The notes below the pieces were generated by a model. It made no database searches. It worked only from the letters and a program-made list of their open reading frames with translations, and had not been told where the DNA came from. Positions 1-7,533 of a stretch of 43,866 nt of DNA are shown piece by piece (the first letter of the stretch is position 1; every line of letters begins with the position of its first letter). Made by a program: the position numbers and the translations under genes. The DNA is from Kineococcus siccus (lineage in GTDB: Bacteria > Actinomycetota > Actinomycetes > Actinomycetales > Kineococcaceae): contig NZ_JAAALN010000010.1 of the NCBI RefSeq assembly GCF_009906795.1, positions 1-43,866 of the forward strand. The letters are read 5' to 3'.

Positions 1-84
1 CGTCCGGTCCCGTCGCCGACGAGGCCGCCGCGAGGCGGGAGGCCAGCGCCACCGCGGCGGCCTCGTCGGCGACGGGACCGGACG
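1..84. repeat. Perfect 32-bp inverted repeat at window edge
   Basis: Bases 1-32 are the exact reverse complement of 53-84, with a 20-nt spacer (33-52). It lies inside the 3' part of hemC. Such a long perfect palindrome starting at base 1 is typical of a fold-back artefact at a contig end. A genuine hairpin inside hemC is less likely. Confidence 0.95.
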
Positions 85-886
85 TGGTGCGGCGCACGAG
101 GCCGTCGAGGCCGCCGACCGCCACCACGAGGGTGAGCACGCCGCCGGAGCTCGTGGCGTGGGCGCCGACGGGCGCGGAGCAGCCCGCCTCGAGGGCGCCG
201 AGGACGCGGCGCTCGGCGGCGATCGCGAGCCGGTCCGCGGGGGACTCCAGCGCCGCCAGCGCGGTGCGCACCTCGGTGTCGCCCGCCCGGCACTCCAGCG
301 CCAGCGCGCCCTGCCCCGGCGCCGGGACGAACCCCGCCGGGTCGAGCAGCTCGCTGGCCTCGCCGAGGCGGCCGAGGCGGTTCAGGCCCGCGGCGGCGAG
401 GACGACGCCGTCGAGGCGGCCGTCGCCGACCATCCGCAGCCGCGTGTCGACGTTGCCGCGGACCGCGACGACGTCGAGGTCGGGGCGCACGTCCAGCAGG
501 AGCGCGCGGCGGCGCGGCGACCCCGTCCCGACCCTCGCGCCGGCCGGCAGCTCGGCGAGCGTGCGCCCCGCGGCCACGAGGACGTCGCGCGGGTCCTCGC
601 GCTGCGGCACCGCGGCCAGCACGAGGCCGGCGGCGGGCGCGGTCGGCAGGTCCTTGAGGGAGTGCACGGCGAGGTCGACGGTGCCGGCCAGCAGCGCGTC
701 GCGCAGCGCGGACACGAACACGCCCGTCCCGCCGATCACCGCGAGCGGCTCCTTGGAGACGTCGCCGTGCGTCGTGATCTCGACGAGCTCGACCTCGTGG
801 CCGGTGCGTCGCAGCGCGTCCGCCGCCCACCCGCTCTGCGTCGTGGCGAGCAGGCTGCGCCGCGTGCCGAGCCGCAGCGGCCTCAC
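1..886 (-). CDS. hemC: Porphobilinogen deaminase (hydroxymethylbilane synthase), 3' end cut
   Basis: HemC polymerises four porphobilinogen units into hydroxymethylbilane in cytosolic tetrapyrrole synthesis. The frame opens at GTG 886, whose TGA-overlap (GTGA) with the hemA stop implies translational coupling. Visible family motifs are EITTHGD near residue 40, the AVHSLKDLP segment, and the dipyrromethane-cofactor Cys in EAGCSAPVG at about codon 236. About 295 codons lie in the window without a stop; the family is usually 300-330 aa, so little is missing. The last ~10 codons (AAASSATGPD) fall in one arm of the 1-84 palindrome and look unlike a normal HemC end, so the terminal residues should not be trusted. 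Confidence 0.95.
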   Translation of the reverse strand, partial: MRPLRLGTRRSLLATTQSGWAADALRRTGHEVELVEITTHGDVSKEPLAVIGGTGVFVSALRDALLAGTVDLAVHSLKDLPTAPAAGLVLAAVPQREDPRDVLVAAGRTLAELPAGARVGTGSPRRRALLLDVRPDLDVVAVRGNVDTRLRMVGDGRLDGVVLAAAGLNRLGRLGEASELLDPAGFVPAPGQGALALECRAGDTEVRTALAALESPADRLAIAAERRVLGALEAGCSAPVGAHATSSGGVLTLVVAVGGLDGLVRRTTSGPVADEAAAVALASRLAAASSATGPD

Positions 887-2208
887 GGCAGCCTGCCCAC
901 GGCGTCGGCGACGGTGCCCGACAGCGGCGCCTCGCCCACGCGCGCCCCGCCGCCGACCTCGAGGTCGAACAGCGCGCGCAGCGCGGCCGCGTAGCCGACG
1001 CCGCCGGGGGCCTCGGCGAGCTCCTTCACGCGCACGGTCGGCGTGTGCAGCAGCTTCTCCACGATCCGGTGCACCGTGCGGTCGACCTCGGCCCGGACCT
1101 GCGGCGACAGGTCCGCCCGCTGGTCCAGGCGGCGCATCTCGGTCTCCACGACGTGCCGGGCCTGCGCGCGCAGCGCCACCACCGTCGGCGCGACGTCGGC
1201 CGCGCGCAGCGACGCGGCGTGCGCCGCGAGCTCCTCCGCGACGATCCCGCGCACCGCCCGCAGGTCGGCCGCGACGCCCGTGCCCGCGAGGTCCCGGCCC
1301 AGGCCCTCGAGGTCGACGAGGTGCGCGCCCGGCAGCGTCGCGACGTCCGGGTCGACGTCGCGGGGCAGCGCCAGGTCGGCGAGGAACAGCGGCTGCTGCG
1401 GGCGGGTCAGCAGCGCGCTCGCGACGACGGCCACGTCCAGGACGTGCCCGACGGCGCCCGTGCAGCTGAGGACCAGGTCCGCGGCGGCCACCTCGGCGCG
1501 CAGGGCGTCGAGCCCCACGGCCCGGCCGCCGACGGCCGCGGCGAGGCGCTGCGCGCGCTCGGGCGTGCGGTTGGCGACGACGACCTCGGCGGGCTGCAGG
1601 CGCGCGAGCGTCGTGGCGACCAGCGCGCTCATCGCGCCCGCGCCGACGACGAGGACGCGGCGGCCCTGCACCGGGCCGAGCACGGACTCCGCGCGCGCGA
1701 CGGCCGCGTCGACGAGGGAGGCCCCCGCGGCGTCCAGGCCCGTCTCGGCGTGCGCGCGCTTGCCGACCCGCAGCGCCGCCTGCAGCAGCCGGTCCAGGGT
1801 GCCGCCGGCCCCGCCGCCGCGCTGGAGGTCGTGCAGGGAGCCGCGCAGCTGGCCGAGGATCTGGCTCTCGCCCACGGCCATCGAGTCCAGCCCGCAGGCG
1901 ACCCGGAAGAGGTGCTCGACGCCCGCGTCGTCGTAGTGGACGTAGAGCTGGTCGCCCAGCTCCTCCAGCGGCACGCCGATGCGGCGGGCCAGCGCGTCGC
2001 CCACGTCGGCCACGCCGCCGTGGAAGCGGGTCACCTCGCAGTACAGCTCGACGCGGTTGCAGGTGGAGAGGACGAACGCCTCCTCCACGTGGGGCGACGC
2101 GGTGATCTCGGCGACCGCCGCAGCCGCCGACGCGGCGTCGAACGCCGCGCGCTCGAGGACCTCCAGGCCCGCGGTGCGGTGGGACAGGCCCACGACCATG
2201 AGCGTCAC
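883..2208 (-). CDS. hemA: Glutamyl-tRNA reductase
   Basis: This enzyme reduces glutamyl-tRNA(Glu) to glutamate-1-semialdehyde with NADPH, the first committed step of C5-pathway heme synthesis. The 441-aa product starts with the GLSHRTA motif. It carries the catalytic Cys50 in LSTCNRVELY, a Rossmann segment VLVVGAGAMS, and the C-terminal dimerisation helices, all at normal family length. I chose GTG 2208 because GAGG of the upstream rex end sits 8 nt before it; ATG 2199 is an alternative. The rex stop directly abuts the start, and hemC overlaps the end by 4 nt, so rex-hemA-hemC is one redox-controlled operon. Confidence 0.97.
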   Translation of the reverse strand: MTLMVVGLSHRTAGLEVLERAAFDAASAAAAVAEITASPHVEEAFVLSTCNRVELYCEVTRFHGGVADVGDALARRIGVPLEELGDQLYVHYDDAGVEHLFRVACGLDSMAVGESQILGQLRGSLHDLQRGGGAGGTLDRLLQAALRVGKRAHAETGLDAAGASLVDAAVARAESVLGPVQGRRVLVVGAGAMSALVATTLARLQPAEVVVANRTPERAQRLAAAVGGRAVGLDALRAEVAAADLVLSCTGAVGHVLDVAVVASALLTRPQQPLFLADLALPRDVDPDVATLPGAHLVDLEGLGRDLAGTGVAADLRAVRGIVAEELAAHAASLRAADVAPTVVALRAQARHVVETEMRRLDQRADLSPQVRAEVDRTVHRIVEKLLHTPTVRVKELAEAPGGVGYAAALRALFDLEVGGGARVGEAPLSGTVADAVGRLP

Positions 2209-2964
2209 TCAGACCACCTCCCCGACCCGGACGTGCGCCTTGCGCTGCGCGTGGAAGGCGAGGATCTGCAGCTCCGACGCCAGGTCCACCTTGCGCACGT
2301 CGACGTGGTCGGGCACGCGGATCACCGTCGGCGCGAAGTTCAGGACGCTCGTGACCCCGGCCGCGACGAGGCGGTCGCACACGCCCTGCGCGACGCCCGC
2401 GGGCACCGTGAGCACGGCGATCGTCGCGCCGCCCTCGCGCACGGTCGCCTCGAGGTCGTCCAGGGGCCGCACGCGCAGCCCGCTGACGACCTCGCCGACC
2501 ACGGTGGGGTCGACGTCGAAGAGGCCGACCACGCTGAAGCCACGCGAGGCGAAGCCGCCGTAGCCCGCGAGCGCGTGCCCGAGGTTGCCGATGCCGACGA
2601 TCACGACGCGCCAGCTGGACGTCAGCCCCAGGCGGTCGGCGATGTGCTGGTGCAGCTCACCGACCTCGTAGCCGACGCCGCGGGTGCCGTAGCTGCCGAG
2701 GTAGGAGAGGTCCTTGCGCAGCTTCGCGGAGCCGACGCCGGCCGCCTCCGCGAGCGCCTCGGAGGACACGGTCCGCAGGCCCGCCTCGGCCAGGGCGGAC
2801 AGCGCGCGGAGGTACTGCGGCAGGCGCGAGACGGTCGCCTCGGGGACCTCGACGGGCATCGGCACAGCGGACTCGCAGGGACCGAGGTCGGCGAGGTCGT
2901 CCCCCGCCCCCGGACGGTTGCGCCCGGGGCGCAGGCGCGCGCTTCTCACCACGTCGTCGTCCAC
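2209..2964 (-). CDS. rex: Redox-sensing transcriptional repressor Rex
   Basis: Rex is a dimeric repressor that binds DNA when NAD+ prevails and leaves it when NADH rises. It usually controls respiratory and heme genes. The protein has the expected N-terminal winged helix (EATVSRLPQYLRAL, then VGSAKLRKDLSYLG) and a C-terminal Rossmann domain with VIVGIGNLGHAL, then a FDVDP acidic loop. GTG 2964 gives 251 aa, close to the roughly 255 aa of Streptomyces Rex. In-frame GTG 2952 or 2949 and ATG 2859 are alternatives, and the frame stays open upstream to 3081 but there it crosses the promoter. It is first in the rex-hemA-hemC operon and is preceded by a Rex-type operator, so autoregulation is likely. 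Confidence 0.95.
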   Translation of the reverse strand: MDDDVVRSARLRPGRNRPGAGDDLADLGPCESAVPMPVEVPEATVSRLPQYLRALSALAEAGLRTVSSEALAEAAGVGSAKLRKDLSYLGSYGTRGVGYEVGELHQHIADRLGLTSSWRVVIVGIGNLGHALAGYGGFASRGFSVVGLFDVDPTVVGEVVSGLRVRPLDDLEATVREGGATIAVLTVPAGVAQGVCDRLVAAGVTSVLNFAPTVIRVPDHVDVRKVDLASELQILAFHAQRKAHVRVGEVV

Positions 2965-3017
2965 TGCGGTCAGACCTGACACCCTCTTCGGAGCGGTACC
3001 TGCTTCGTGCGACGTCC

Positions 3018-3046
3018 AGCGTAAGCGTTTGTGAAGGCACGCACAA
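3018..3046 (-). promoter_or_regulatory. rex promoter with Rex operator
   Basis: On the plus strand 3029-3046 reads TTGTGAAGGCACGCACAA, matching the known Rex consensus TTGTGAAnnnnTTCACAA at 12 of 14 fixed positions. On the minus strand a TTGTGC -35 box (3041-3046) and a TACGCT -10 box (3018-3023) lie 17 nt apart, with the operator covering the -35 and spacer. Bound Rex would therefore block RNA polymerase. Confidence 0.75.
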
Positions 3047-3099
3047 AGTCGTCGGGGCCCGGCGTGACGAGGGTCTCGCACGGTGTCTGAGCTGCCCGT

Positions 3100-3381
3100 T
3101 CACCCGCGACGGCGGCGCCACCAGCGGCGGCCCGCGAGGGCCTCGGCCAGGCGCTGCTCGTCGAGGCGCCCGAAGTCGGTCTCGGCCCCGTCCACGAGCA
3201 CGACGGGCACGCGGTCGGAGTAGCGCCGCAACAGCTCCGGGTCAGCGTCGACGTCGACCTCGGCGAAGCGCTCCCCCGCCCGCTCGACCACGCGCCGCAC
3301 GACCTCGCGGGCGTCGTCGCACAGGTGGCACCCCGCCCGGGAGACCAGCTGCACCCGGGTGACCCCGTCGTCGTGCTCCAC
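3100..3381 (-). CDS. Glutaredoxin-like (DUF836-type) thioredoxin-fold protein
   Basis: A 93-aa protein with a thioredoxin-like fold: an N-terminal strand VTRVQLVSRAG, a CHLC redox motif at about residues 18-21, a strand with FAEVDVDAD, and the cis-proline region RVPVVLVDG. It probably acts as a cytosolic dithiol oxidoreductase; its partner is unknown. GTG 3381 follows a GGGGGAG Shine-Dalgarno. The gene sits just upstream of rex and diverges from a HAD phosphatase with only 35 bp between start codons. A basic WWRRRR tail closes the protein. Confidence 0.85.
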   Translation of the reverse strand: MEHDDGVTRVQLVSRAGCHLCDDAREVVRRVVERAGERFAEVDVDADPELLRRYSDRVPVVLVDGAETDFGRLDEQRLAEALAGRRWWRRRRG

Positions 3382-3403
3382 GCGTCTCCCCCGGTCCGCC
3401 GCC

Positions 3404-3409
3404 TATGGT
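3404..3409 (+). promoter_or_regulatory. Leaderless-type -10 box (TATGGT)
   Basis: TATGGT lies 7 nt before ATG 3417 and there is no Shine-Dalgarno, suggesting transcription starts at or next to the start codon of the HAD phosphatase. Confidence 0.55.
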
Positions 3410-3416
3410 GGCGAGC

Positions 3417-4196
3417 ATGCCTCAGCCGGCCGAGGCCGCCTTCTTCGACCTGGACAACACCATGGTCCGCGGTGCCTCGCTGTACTACCTCGCCCGCGGG
3501 CTGCACGCCCGCCACTTCTTCTCCCGCCGGGAGCTGCAACTGTTCGCGCGGCGCTCGCTGCACTTCGCGCTGCGCGGGGAGAACCTGGGCCACCTCGTCG
3601 AGGTGCGCGAGCTCGCGCTGGCGCTCGTCGCGGGGCACCGGACGGCGGACCTGCGGGCCATCGGTGAGGAGGTCTACGACGAGTACGTCGGGGCGAAGGT
3701 CCGCCCGGGCACGCAGGCCCTCGCCTCGCGGCACCTGGCCGCGGGCGTCCCCGTGTGGCTCGTGACCGCCGCGCCCGTGGAGCTGGCCGACGTCATCGCC
3801 CGCCGGCTCGGCCTGACGGGGGCGCTCGGGACCGTCGCCGAGAACGTCGACGGCACCTACACCGGCCGCCTCATCGGCGAGCCGTTGCACGGCGAGGCGA
3901 AGGCGCGCGCCGTGCGCGACCTCGCGGCCCGCCGCGGCCTGGACCTGGCGCGCTGCGCGGCCTACTCCGACTCCGCTAACGACCTGCCCCTGCTGTCGAT
4001 GGTGGGGCAGCCCGTGGCGGTCAACCCGGACGCGACGCTGCGCCGGCACGCCGCCGCGCACGGCTGGCCCGTGCACGAGTTCCGCCACTGGCGCACCGCG
4101 GCGCGCTGGACCGCGCGCCTGGGGACCGCCGGCCTCGCCGGTGCGGCGGCCGTGTCCCTCGTGGGCCTCGTGCAACGACGCAGCGGGCGCCCCTGA
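3417..4196 (+). CDS. HAD-superfamily (subfamily IB, SerB-like) phosphatase
   Basis: A 259-aa HAD hydrolase. The nucleophile motif FFDLDNTMV is at about residues 9-17, motif II LVTAAP near 115, and motif III-IV K...YSDSANDLPLL near 180-195. This pattern is typical of HAD-IB phosphatases related to phosphoserine phosphatase; the substrate cannot be read from sequence. The C terminus has one hydrophobic helix (GTAGLAGAAAVSLVGLV), which may tether it to the membrane. ATG 3417 is preferred over ATG 3405 because a TATGGT box lies 7 nt upstream. The stop codon lies inside a terminator stem. Confidence 0.85.
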   Translation: MPQPAEAAFFDLDNTMVRGASLYYLARGLHARHFFSRRELQLFARRSLHFALRGENLGHLVEVRELALALVAGHRTADLRAIGEEVYDEYVGAKVRPGTQALASRHLAAGVPVWLVTAAPVELADVIARRLGLTGALGTVAENVDGTYTGRLIGEPLHGEAKARAVRDLAARRGLDLARCAAYSDSANDLPLLSMVGQPVAVNPDATLRRHAAAHGWPVHEFRHWRTAARWTARLGTAGLAGAAAVSLVGLVQRRSGRP

Positions 4197-4214
4197 GTGC
4201 AGGGACGCCCGCTG
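4181..4214. terminator. Bidirectional terminator of HAD gene and bS22 unit
   Basis: A 9-bp stem (4181-4189 with 4206-4214), one mismatch, then a 4-bp stem and a 6-nt loop. It lies between convergent genes; the HAD stop codon (4194-4196) is within it. Confidence 0.65.
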
Positions 4215-4232
4215 GGCCGAGCTGGGGTCAGC

Positions 4233-4331
4233 TCACTTCTTGTTGCGACGCTGGTGGCGCGTGCGGCGAAGCAGCTTCCGGTGCTTCTTCTTCGCCATGC
4301 GCTTGCGACGCTTCTTGATGACAGAGCCCAC
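4233..4331 (-). CDS. Small ribosomal protein bS22 (AURKAIP1/COX24-type, 32 aa)
   Basis: A 32-aa, very basic protein read from GTG 4331: it begins VGSVIKKRRKRMAKKKHRK and ends RRTRHQRRNKK. This matches the tiny 30S protein bS22 known from mycobacterial ribosomes. The linkage to a small HTH gene and proC mirrors Rv0500B-Rv0500A-Rv0500 of Mycobacterium tuberculosis. A GAGGA Shine-Dalgarno lies 5 nt before the GTG. It ends in the terminator shared with the convergent HAD gene. Its function on the subunit is structural; codon use is rich in AAG and CGT/CGC. Confidence 0.93.
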   Translation of the reverse strand: MGSVIKKRRKRMAKKKHRKLLRRTRHQRRNKK

Positions 4332-4371
4332 GGGGGTCCTCGCTCACTTCGACGGCTGATCGCGGAGGAGT

Positions 4372-4572
4372 CTACGCGGTGTCGATGAACGACTGGCGCA
4401 GGTAGTCGTGGACCGCCCCCTCGGGGACGCGGAAGGACCGCCCGACGCGCACCGCGGGGAGGTCCCCGTTGTGCACGAGCCGGTACACCGTCATCTTCGA
4501 CACGCGCATCATCGACGCCACCTCGGCCACGGTCAGGAACCGGACGTTGGACAGCGGGTGGTCCTCAGGCAT
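4372..4572 (-). CDS. Small excisionase-type HTH DNA-binding protein (Rv0500A-like)
   Basis: A 66-aa protein that is essentially one MerR/excisionase-like helix-turn-helix: FLTVAEVASMMRVSKMTVYRLVHNGDLPAVRVGRSFRVPEGAV, quoted here by its borders FLTVAEV (residues 13-19) and SFRVPEGAVHDYL (wing and last helix). Its position upstream of bS22 and near proC is conserved in actinobacteria, for example Rv0500A. Targets cannot be told from sequence. I chose ATG 4572, with GAAGGG 10 nt upstream, over GTG 4590, which has no ribosome site. It is probably cotranscribed with bS22, 40 nt downstream. Confidence 0.85.
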   Translation of the reverse strand: MPEDHPLSNVRFLTVAEVASMMRVSKMTVYRLVHNGDLPAVRVGRSFRVPEGAVHDYLRQSFIDTA

Positions 4573-4619
4573 CCCCACAGCACCCTTCACGTCGCGCGCG
4601 CAGGGCGCGTCCGGAGACC

Positions 4620-4649
4620 ACTGTAGGGGTCCGAGTGACGTCTGTGGAA
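4620..4649 (-). promoter_or_regulatory. Putative promoter of HTH-bS22 unit
   Basis: On the minus strand TTCCAC (4644-4649) and TACAGT (4620-4625) are 18 nt apart, giving a leader of about 40 nt. The stretch 4640-4690 is the most A/T-rich nearby and also holds CACTC...GAGTG inverted halves. Confidence 0.35.
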
Positions 4650-4709
4650 GATCTCAGCTACCACTCAATTACCGAGAGTGACAGCACGAGGAGTGACCGC
4701 GCGTCGCGC

Positions 4710-5912
4710 TCAGTCGAAGTCGGGGTCGAGCCCGTGCAGCGGGAAGGCCGCCCGCCGCGTGGCCAGCACCGCGCGGTCGAGCGCCGACTCCGGGTCGTAG
4801 CCGGACTCCCAGCCGGTGAAGGCCGCGTCGCGACCGTCCGTCATGCGCGGCGGGGCCGCGTGACCGGTCAGCTGCCGGGCGTGCTCCAGCCAGGCCGCGG
4901 GCACGGGCGTCGCGGGGTCCAGCGGCCGGTGCGAGGCGATCGCGACCAGGTGGGCCCACGTGCGCGGGACGACGTCGACGACCTCGTAGCCGCCTCCGCC
5001 CAGGGCCAGCCAGCGGCCGCCGGCCGCGGAGTGCGCCAGCTCGTGCATCGACTCCGACGCCCGGCGCTGCGCGTCCACCGAGACCGTGAGGTGCCCCAGC
5101 GGGTCCAGGTCGTGGGTGTCGCAGCCGTGCTGCGTCACCAGGACGTCCGGCGCGAAGGAGGTGACCAGCTGCGGCACGACGGCGTGCAGCGCCCGCAGCC
5201 AGCCGGCGTCGCCCAGCCCGGCCGGGAGCGCGAGGTTCACCGCGCCGCCCAGCGCGCCGGGCCCGCCCAGCTCGTCGGCGTACCCCGTGCCCGGGAAGAG
5301 GGTCGTGCCCGACTCGTGGACGCTCACCGTCAGCACCCGCGGGTCGTCCCAGAAGGCCGCCTCGGTGCCGTCGCCGTGGTGCACGTCGAGGTCGACGTAG
5401 GCGATGCGCTGCGCACCGGCGTCGAGCATGGCGCGCATCGCCACGGCGGCGTCGTTGTAGACGCAGAAGCCGCTCGCGCAGCCCGGCTTGGCGTGGTGCA
5501 TGCCGCCGCAGAAGTTCACCCCGTGCGGCACCTCGCCCGCCAGCACGGCGCGCGCCAGGTCGACCGTGCCGCCCACGATCCGGGCCGCCGCGTCGTGCAT
5601 GCCGGGGAAGGCGGGGTCGTCGTCGGTCCCGAGGCCGTAGTCCGCGCGGGCCTGCCGGGGATCGGCCGAGGCCGCCCGCACGGCCTCGACGTAGGCCTCC
5701 TCGTGGACCGTCGTGAGCAGCGCGTCGTCGGCGGGCTGCGCCGAGACGACCGAGAGGCCCGGCACGTCGAAGAGACCCAGCTCGGTGCACAGCCGCGCCG
5801 TCAGGTCGAGCCGGACGGGCGCCATGGGGTGCCAGCGCCCGAAGTCGTAGCGGTTGAAGACCGGGTCCCACACCACGCGGACCTGCTCCGCCGCCGCGGT
5901 CGACGCGCTCAC
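4710..5912 (-). CDS. acuC: Acetoin-utilisation protein AcuC (class I-like Zn deacetylase)
   Basis: A 400-aa Zn-dependent deacetylase of the arginase/HDAC fold. The catalytic His pair is H139-H140 (GGMHHAK). The Zn ligands read as D176 and H178 in DLDVHHGDG and D265 in QHGCDTHD, all intact. Known AcuC enzymes remove acetyl groups from acetyl-CoA synthetase and so control acetate/acetoin use; no acs gene is in the window, so the substrate here is inference. GTG 5912 begins one base after the proC stop, making it the last gene of ppx-isomerase-proC-acuC. Confidence 0.9.
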   Translation of the reverse strand: MSASTAAAEQVRVVWDPVFNRYDFGRWHPMAPVRLDLTARLCTELGLFDVPGLSVVSAQPADDALLTTVHEEAYVEAVRAASADPRQARADYGLGTDDDPAFPGMHDAAARIVGGTVDLARAVLAGEVPHGVNFCGGMHHAKPGCASGFCVYNDAAVAMRAMLDAGAQRIAYVDLDVHHGDGTEAAFWDDPRVLTVSVHESGTTLFPGTGYADELGGPGALGGAVNLALPAGLGDAGWLRALHAVVPQLVTSFAPDVLVTQHGCDTHDLDPLGHLTVSVDAQRRASESMHELAHSAAGGRWLALGGGGYEVVDVVPRTWAHLVAIASHRPLDPATPVPAAWLEHARQLTGHAAPPRMTDGRDAAFTGWESGYDPESALDRAVLATRRAAFPLHGLDPDFD

Positions 5913-5913
5913 G

Positions 5914-6717
5914 TCAGCTCCCCGACAGCTGCCGGGACCGGGCCCAGGCGGCCTCGACCGCGGAGACCAGCGCGGCCCGGACCCCGGAGGAGTCCAGCTG
6001 CCGTAGCGCCGCCGCCGTCGTGCCGGCCGGGGACGTCACCTGCTCGCGCAGCACCGTGGGGTGCTGGCCCGTCTCGCGCAGCATGGCGCCCGCACCGACG
6101 ACGGTCTGCACGACGAGCTCGGTGGCCGTGGCGCGCGGCAGCCCGAGCAGGACCCCGGCCTCGACCATGGCCTCGACGACGTAGAAGACGTACGCGGGGC
6201 CCGAGCCCGACAGCGCCGTGACGGCGTCGAGGTGCTTCTCGGCCAGCACGGCGGTGCGCCCGCACGAGCGCAGCAGGGACTCGGCGAGCGCGAGGTCCTC
6301 GGCGCCGCACGCGCTGCCCGGCGCCAGCGCCGCCATGCCCTCGTCGACCAGCGACGGCGTGTTGGGCATGACCCGCACGACCGCGGTGCCCGGGCGCAGC
6401 CGGGCCTCCAGGAAGGCCGTCGTGGTGCCCGCCGCCAGCGACACCACGAGCGCGTCCGGCGCCAGGTGGCCGGCGAGCGCGTCCAGGAGGTCGCCCATGT
6501 CCTGCGGCTTCACCGCCAGCACCACGGTGGACGCGGCGGCCGTGGCGGCGACGTCGGCGACCACGCGCACGCCGAAGCGCGCGTGCAGCTCCTCGCCCCG
6601 GCCGGTGCGCCGGTCCACGACCACGACGCTGCCGGGGTCGCGGCCCGCGCGCAGCAGCCCGCCGAGCAGCGTCTGGCCCATGACCCCCGCCCCGACCAGC
6701 GCGAGGGTGTCGCTCAC
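5914..6717 (-). CDS. proC: Pyrroline-5-carboxylate reductase
   Basis: ProC reduces pyrroline-5-carboxylate to proline with NAD(P)H. The 267-aa product shows the N-terminal dinucleotide fold [16 protein letters not shown], the AVKPQDM segment, [10 protein letters not shown], and the C-terminal signature around [11 protein letters not shown] and [13 protein letters not shown], at normal length. The GTG start at 6717 overlaps the upstream isomerase stop by 4 nt (GTGA), which fixes the start. The frame is open further upstream only because it runs through the isomerase gene out of frame. Confidence 0.96.
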   Translation of the reverse strand: MSDTLALVGAGVMGQTLLGGLLRAGRDPGSVVVVDRRTGRGEELHARFGVRVVADVAATAAASTVVLAVKPQDMGDLLDALAGHLAPDALVVSLAAGTTTAFLEARLRPGTAVVRVMPNTPSLVDEGMAALAPGSACGAEDLALAESLLRSCGRTAVLAEKHLDAVTALSGSGPAYVFYVVEAMVEAGVLLGLPRATATELVVQTVVGAGAMLRETGQHPTVLREQVTSPAGTTAAALRQLDSSGVRAALVSAVEAAWARSRQLSGS

Positions 6718-7523
6718 GCGGCGCCCCCGGGCGCCGCGGCCATCGCGAGGTGCGTGCGCGCGAAGGCCAGGGCCGCCGCGAGCTCGGCCTCGCGCTCGGC
6801 GCGACCGCGGGCCCGGCGGGTGTTGACCTCCATGACGACGGCCCCGTCGAAGCCCGTGCCGGCCAGGTGCTGGAGGACCTCGGCGCACGGCTGGGACCCC
6901 TCGCCGGGGACCAGGTGCTCGTCCTTGATCGAGCCCGAGCCGTCGCACAGGTGCAGGTGGGCGAGGCGGTCGCCGAACGCGCGGGCCAGGGCCAGCGCGT
7001 CCAGGCCCGACGTCGCGGCGTGGGAGATGTCCAGCGTCAGGTGCTCGTAGTCGTGGTCGGTCGGGTCCCAGCCGGGCGCATACGCGACGACCTCGCGACC
7101 GCGCGCGCGCCACGGGAACATGTTCTCCACCGCGAGCGTCACCCCGGTGCGCTGCTCGAGCGCCCGGATGCCGTCCACGAAGCCGGAGGCGTAGTCGCGC
7201 TGCCAGCGGAACGGCGGGTGCACGACGACCGTGCGCGCGCCCAGGCCGGCGGCCAGCTCGCAGGACTTCTCGACCTTGCCCCACGGGTCACCGCGGCCCC
7301 AGATGCGCTGCGTCAGCAGCAGCGTCGGTGCGTGGATCGACAGCACGGGCAGGCCGAAGTGCTCGACGAGGCGCTGGATGGCCACGCCGTCCTGGCTCAC
7401 CGGGTCGGTCCACACCATGACCTCGAGGCCGTCGTAGCCGAGACGGGAGGCGATCTCGAAGGCGGCGGTCGTGGACTCGGGGTAGGAGCACGAGGTCGAG
7501 AGGCCTACCGGGATGGGACCCAT
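6714..7523 (-). CDS. Sugar phosphate isomerase/epimerase family TIM-barrel protein
   Basis: A 269-aa xylose-isomerase-like/AP-endonuclease-2-fold protein. Strand-end metal-ligand candidates are visible: H in LSIHAPTL, H in VVVHPPF, E in [11 protein letters not shown] and H in LTLDISHA, H in HLHLCDGSG, and E in VVMEVNT. The fold usually binds divalent metal and isomerises small sugars, but the substrate is unknown. ATG 7523 is chosen; GTG 7532 would add three residues. It follows ppx by 10 nt and overlaps proC, so it is in the same operon. Confidence 0.82.
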   Translation of the reverse strand: MGPIPVGLSTSCSYPESTTAAFEIASRLGYDGLEVMVWTDPVSQDGVAIQRLVEHFGLPVLSIHAPTLLLTQRIWGRGDPWGKVEKSCELAAGLGARTVVVHPPFRWQRDYASGFVDGIRALEQRTGVTLAVENMFPWRARGREVVAYAPGWDPTDHDYEHLTLDISHAATSGLDALALARAFGDRLAHLHLCDGSGSIKDEHLVPGEGSQPCAEVLQHLAGTGFDGAVVMEVNTRRARGRAEREAELAAALAFARTHLAMAAAPGGAA

Positions 7524-7533
7524 GCCCCCCACG

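Noticed and set aside
84-1469. Long plus-strand frames opposite hemC and hemA
   Set aside because: hemC and hemA are clear on minus; the plus frames are Arg/Pro/Ser shadows.
2965-3081. An N-terminal extension of Rex to 3081
   Set aside because: The stretch contains the promoter and Rex operator, so it cannot be translated from that transcript.
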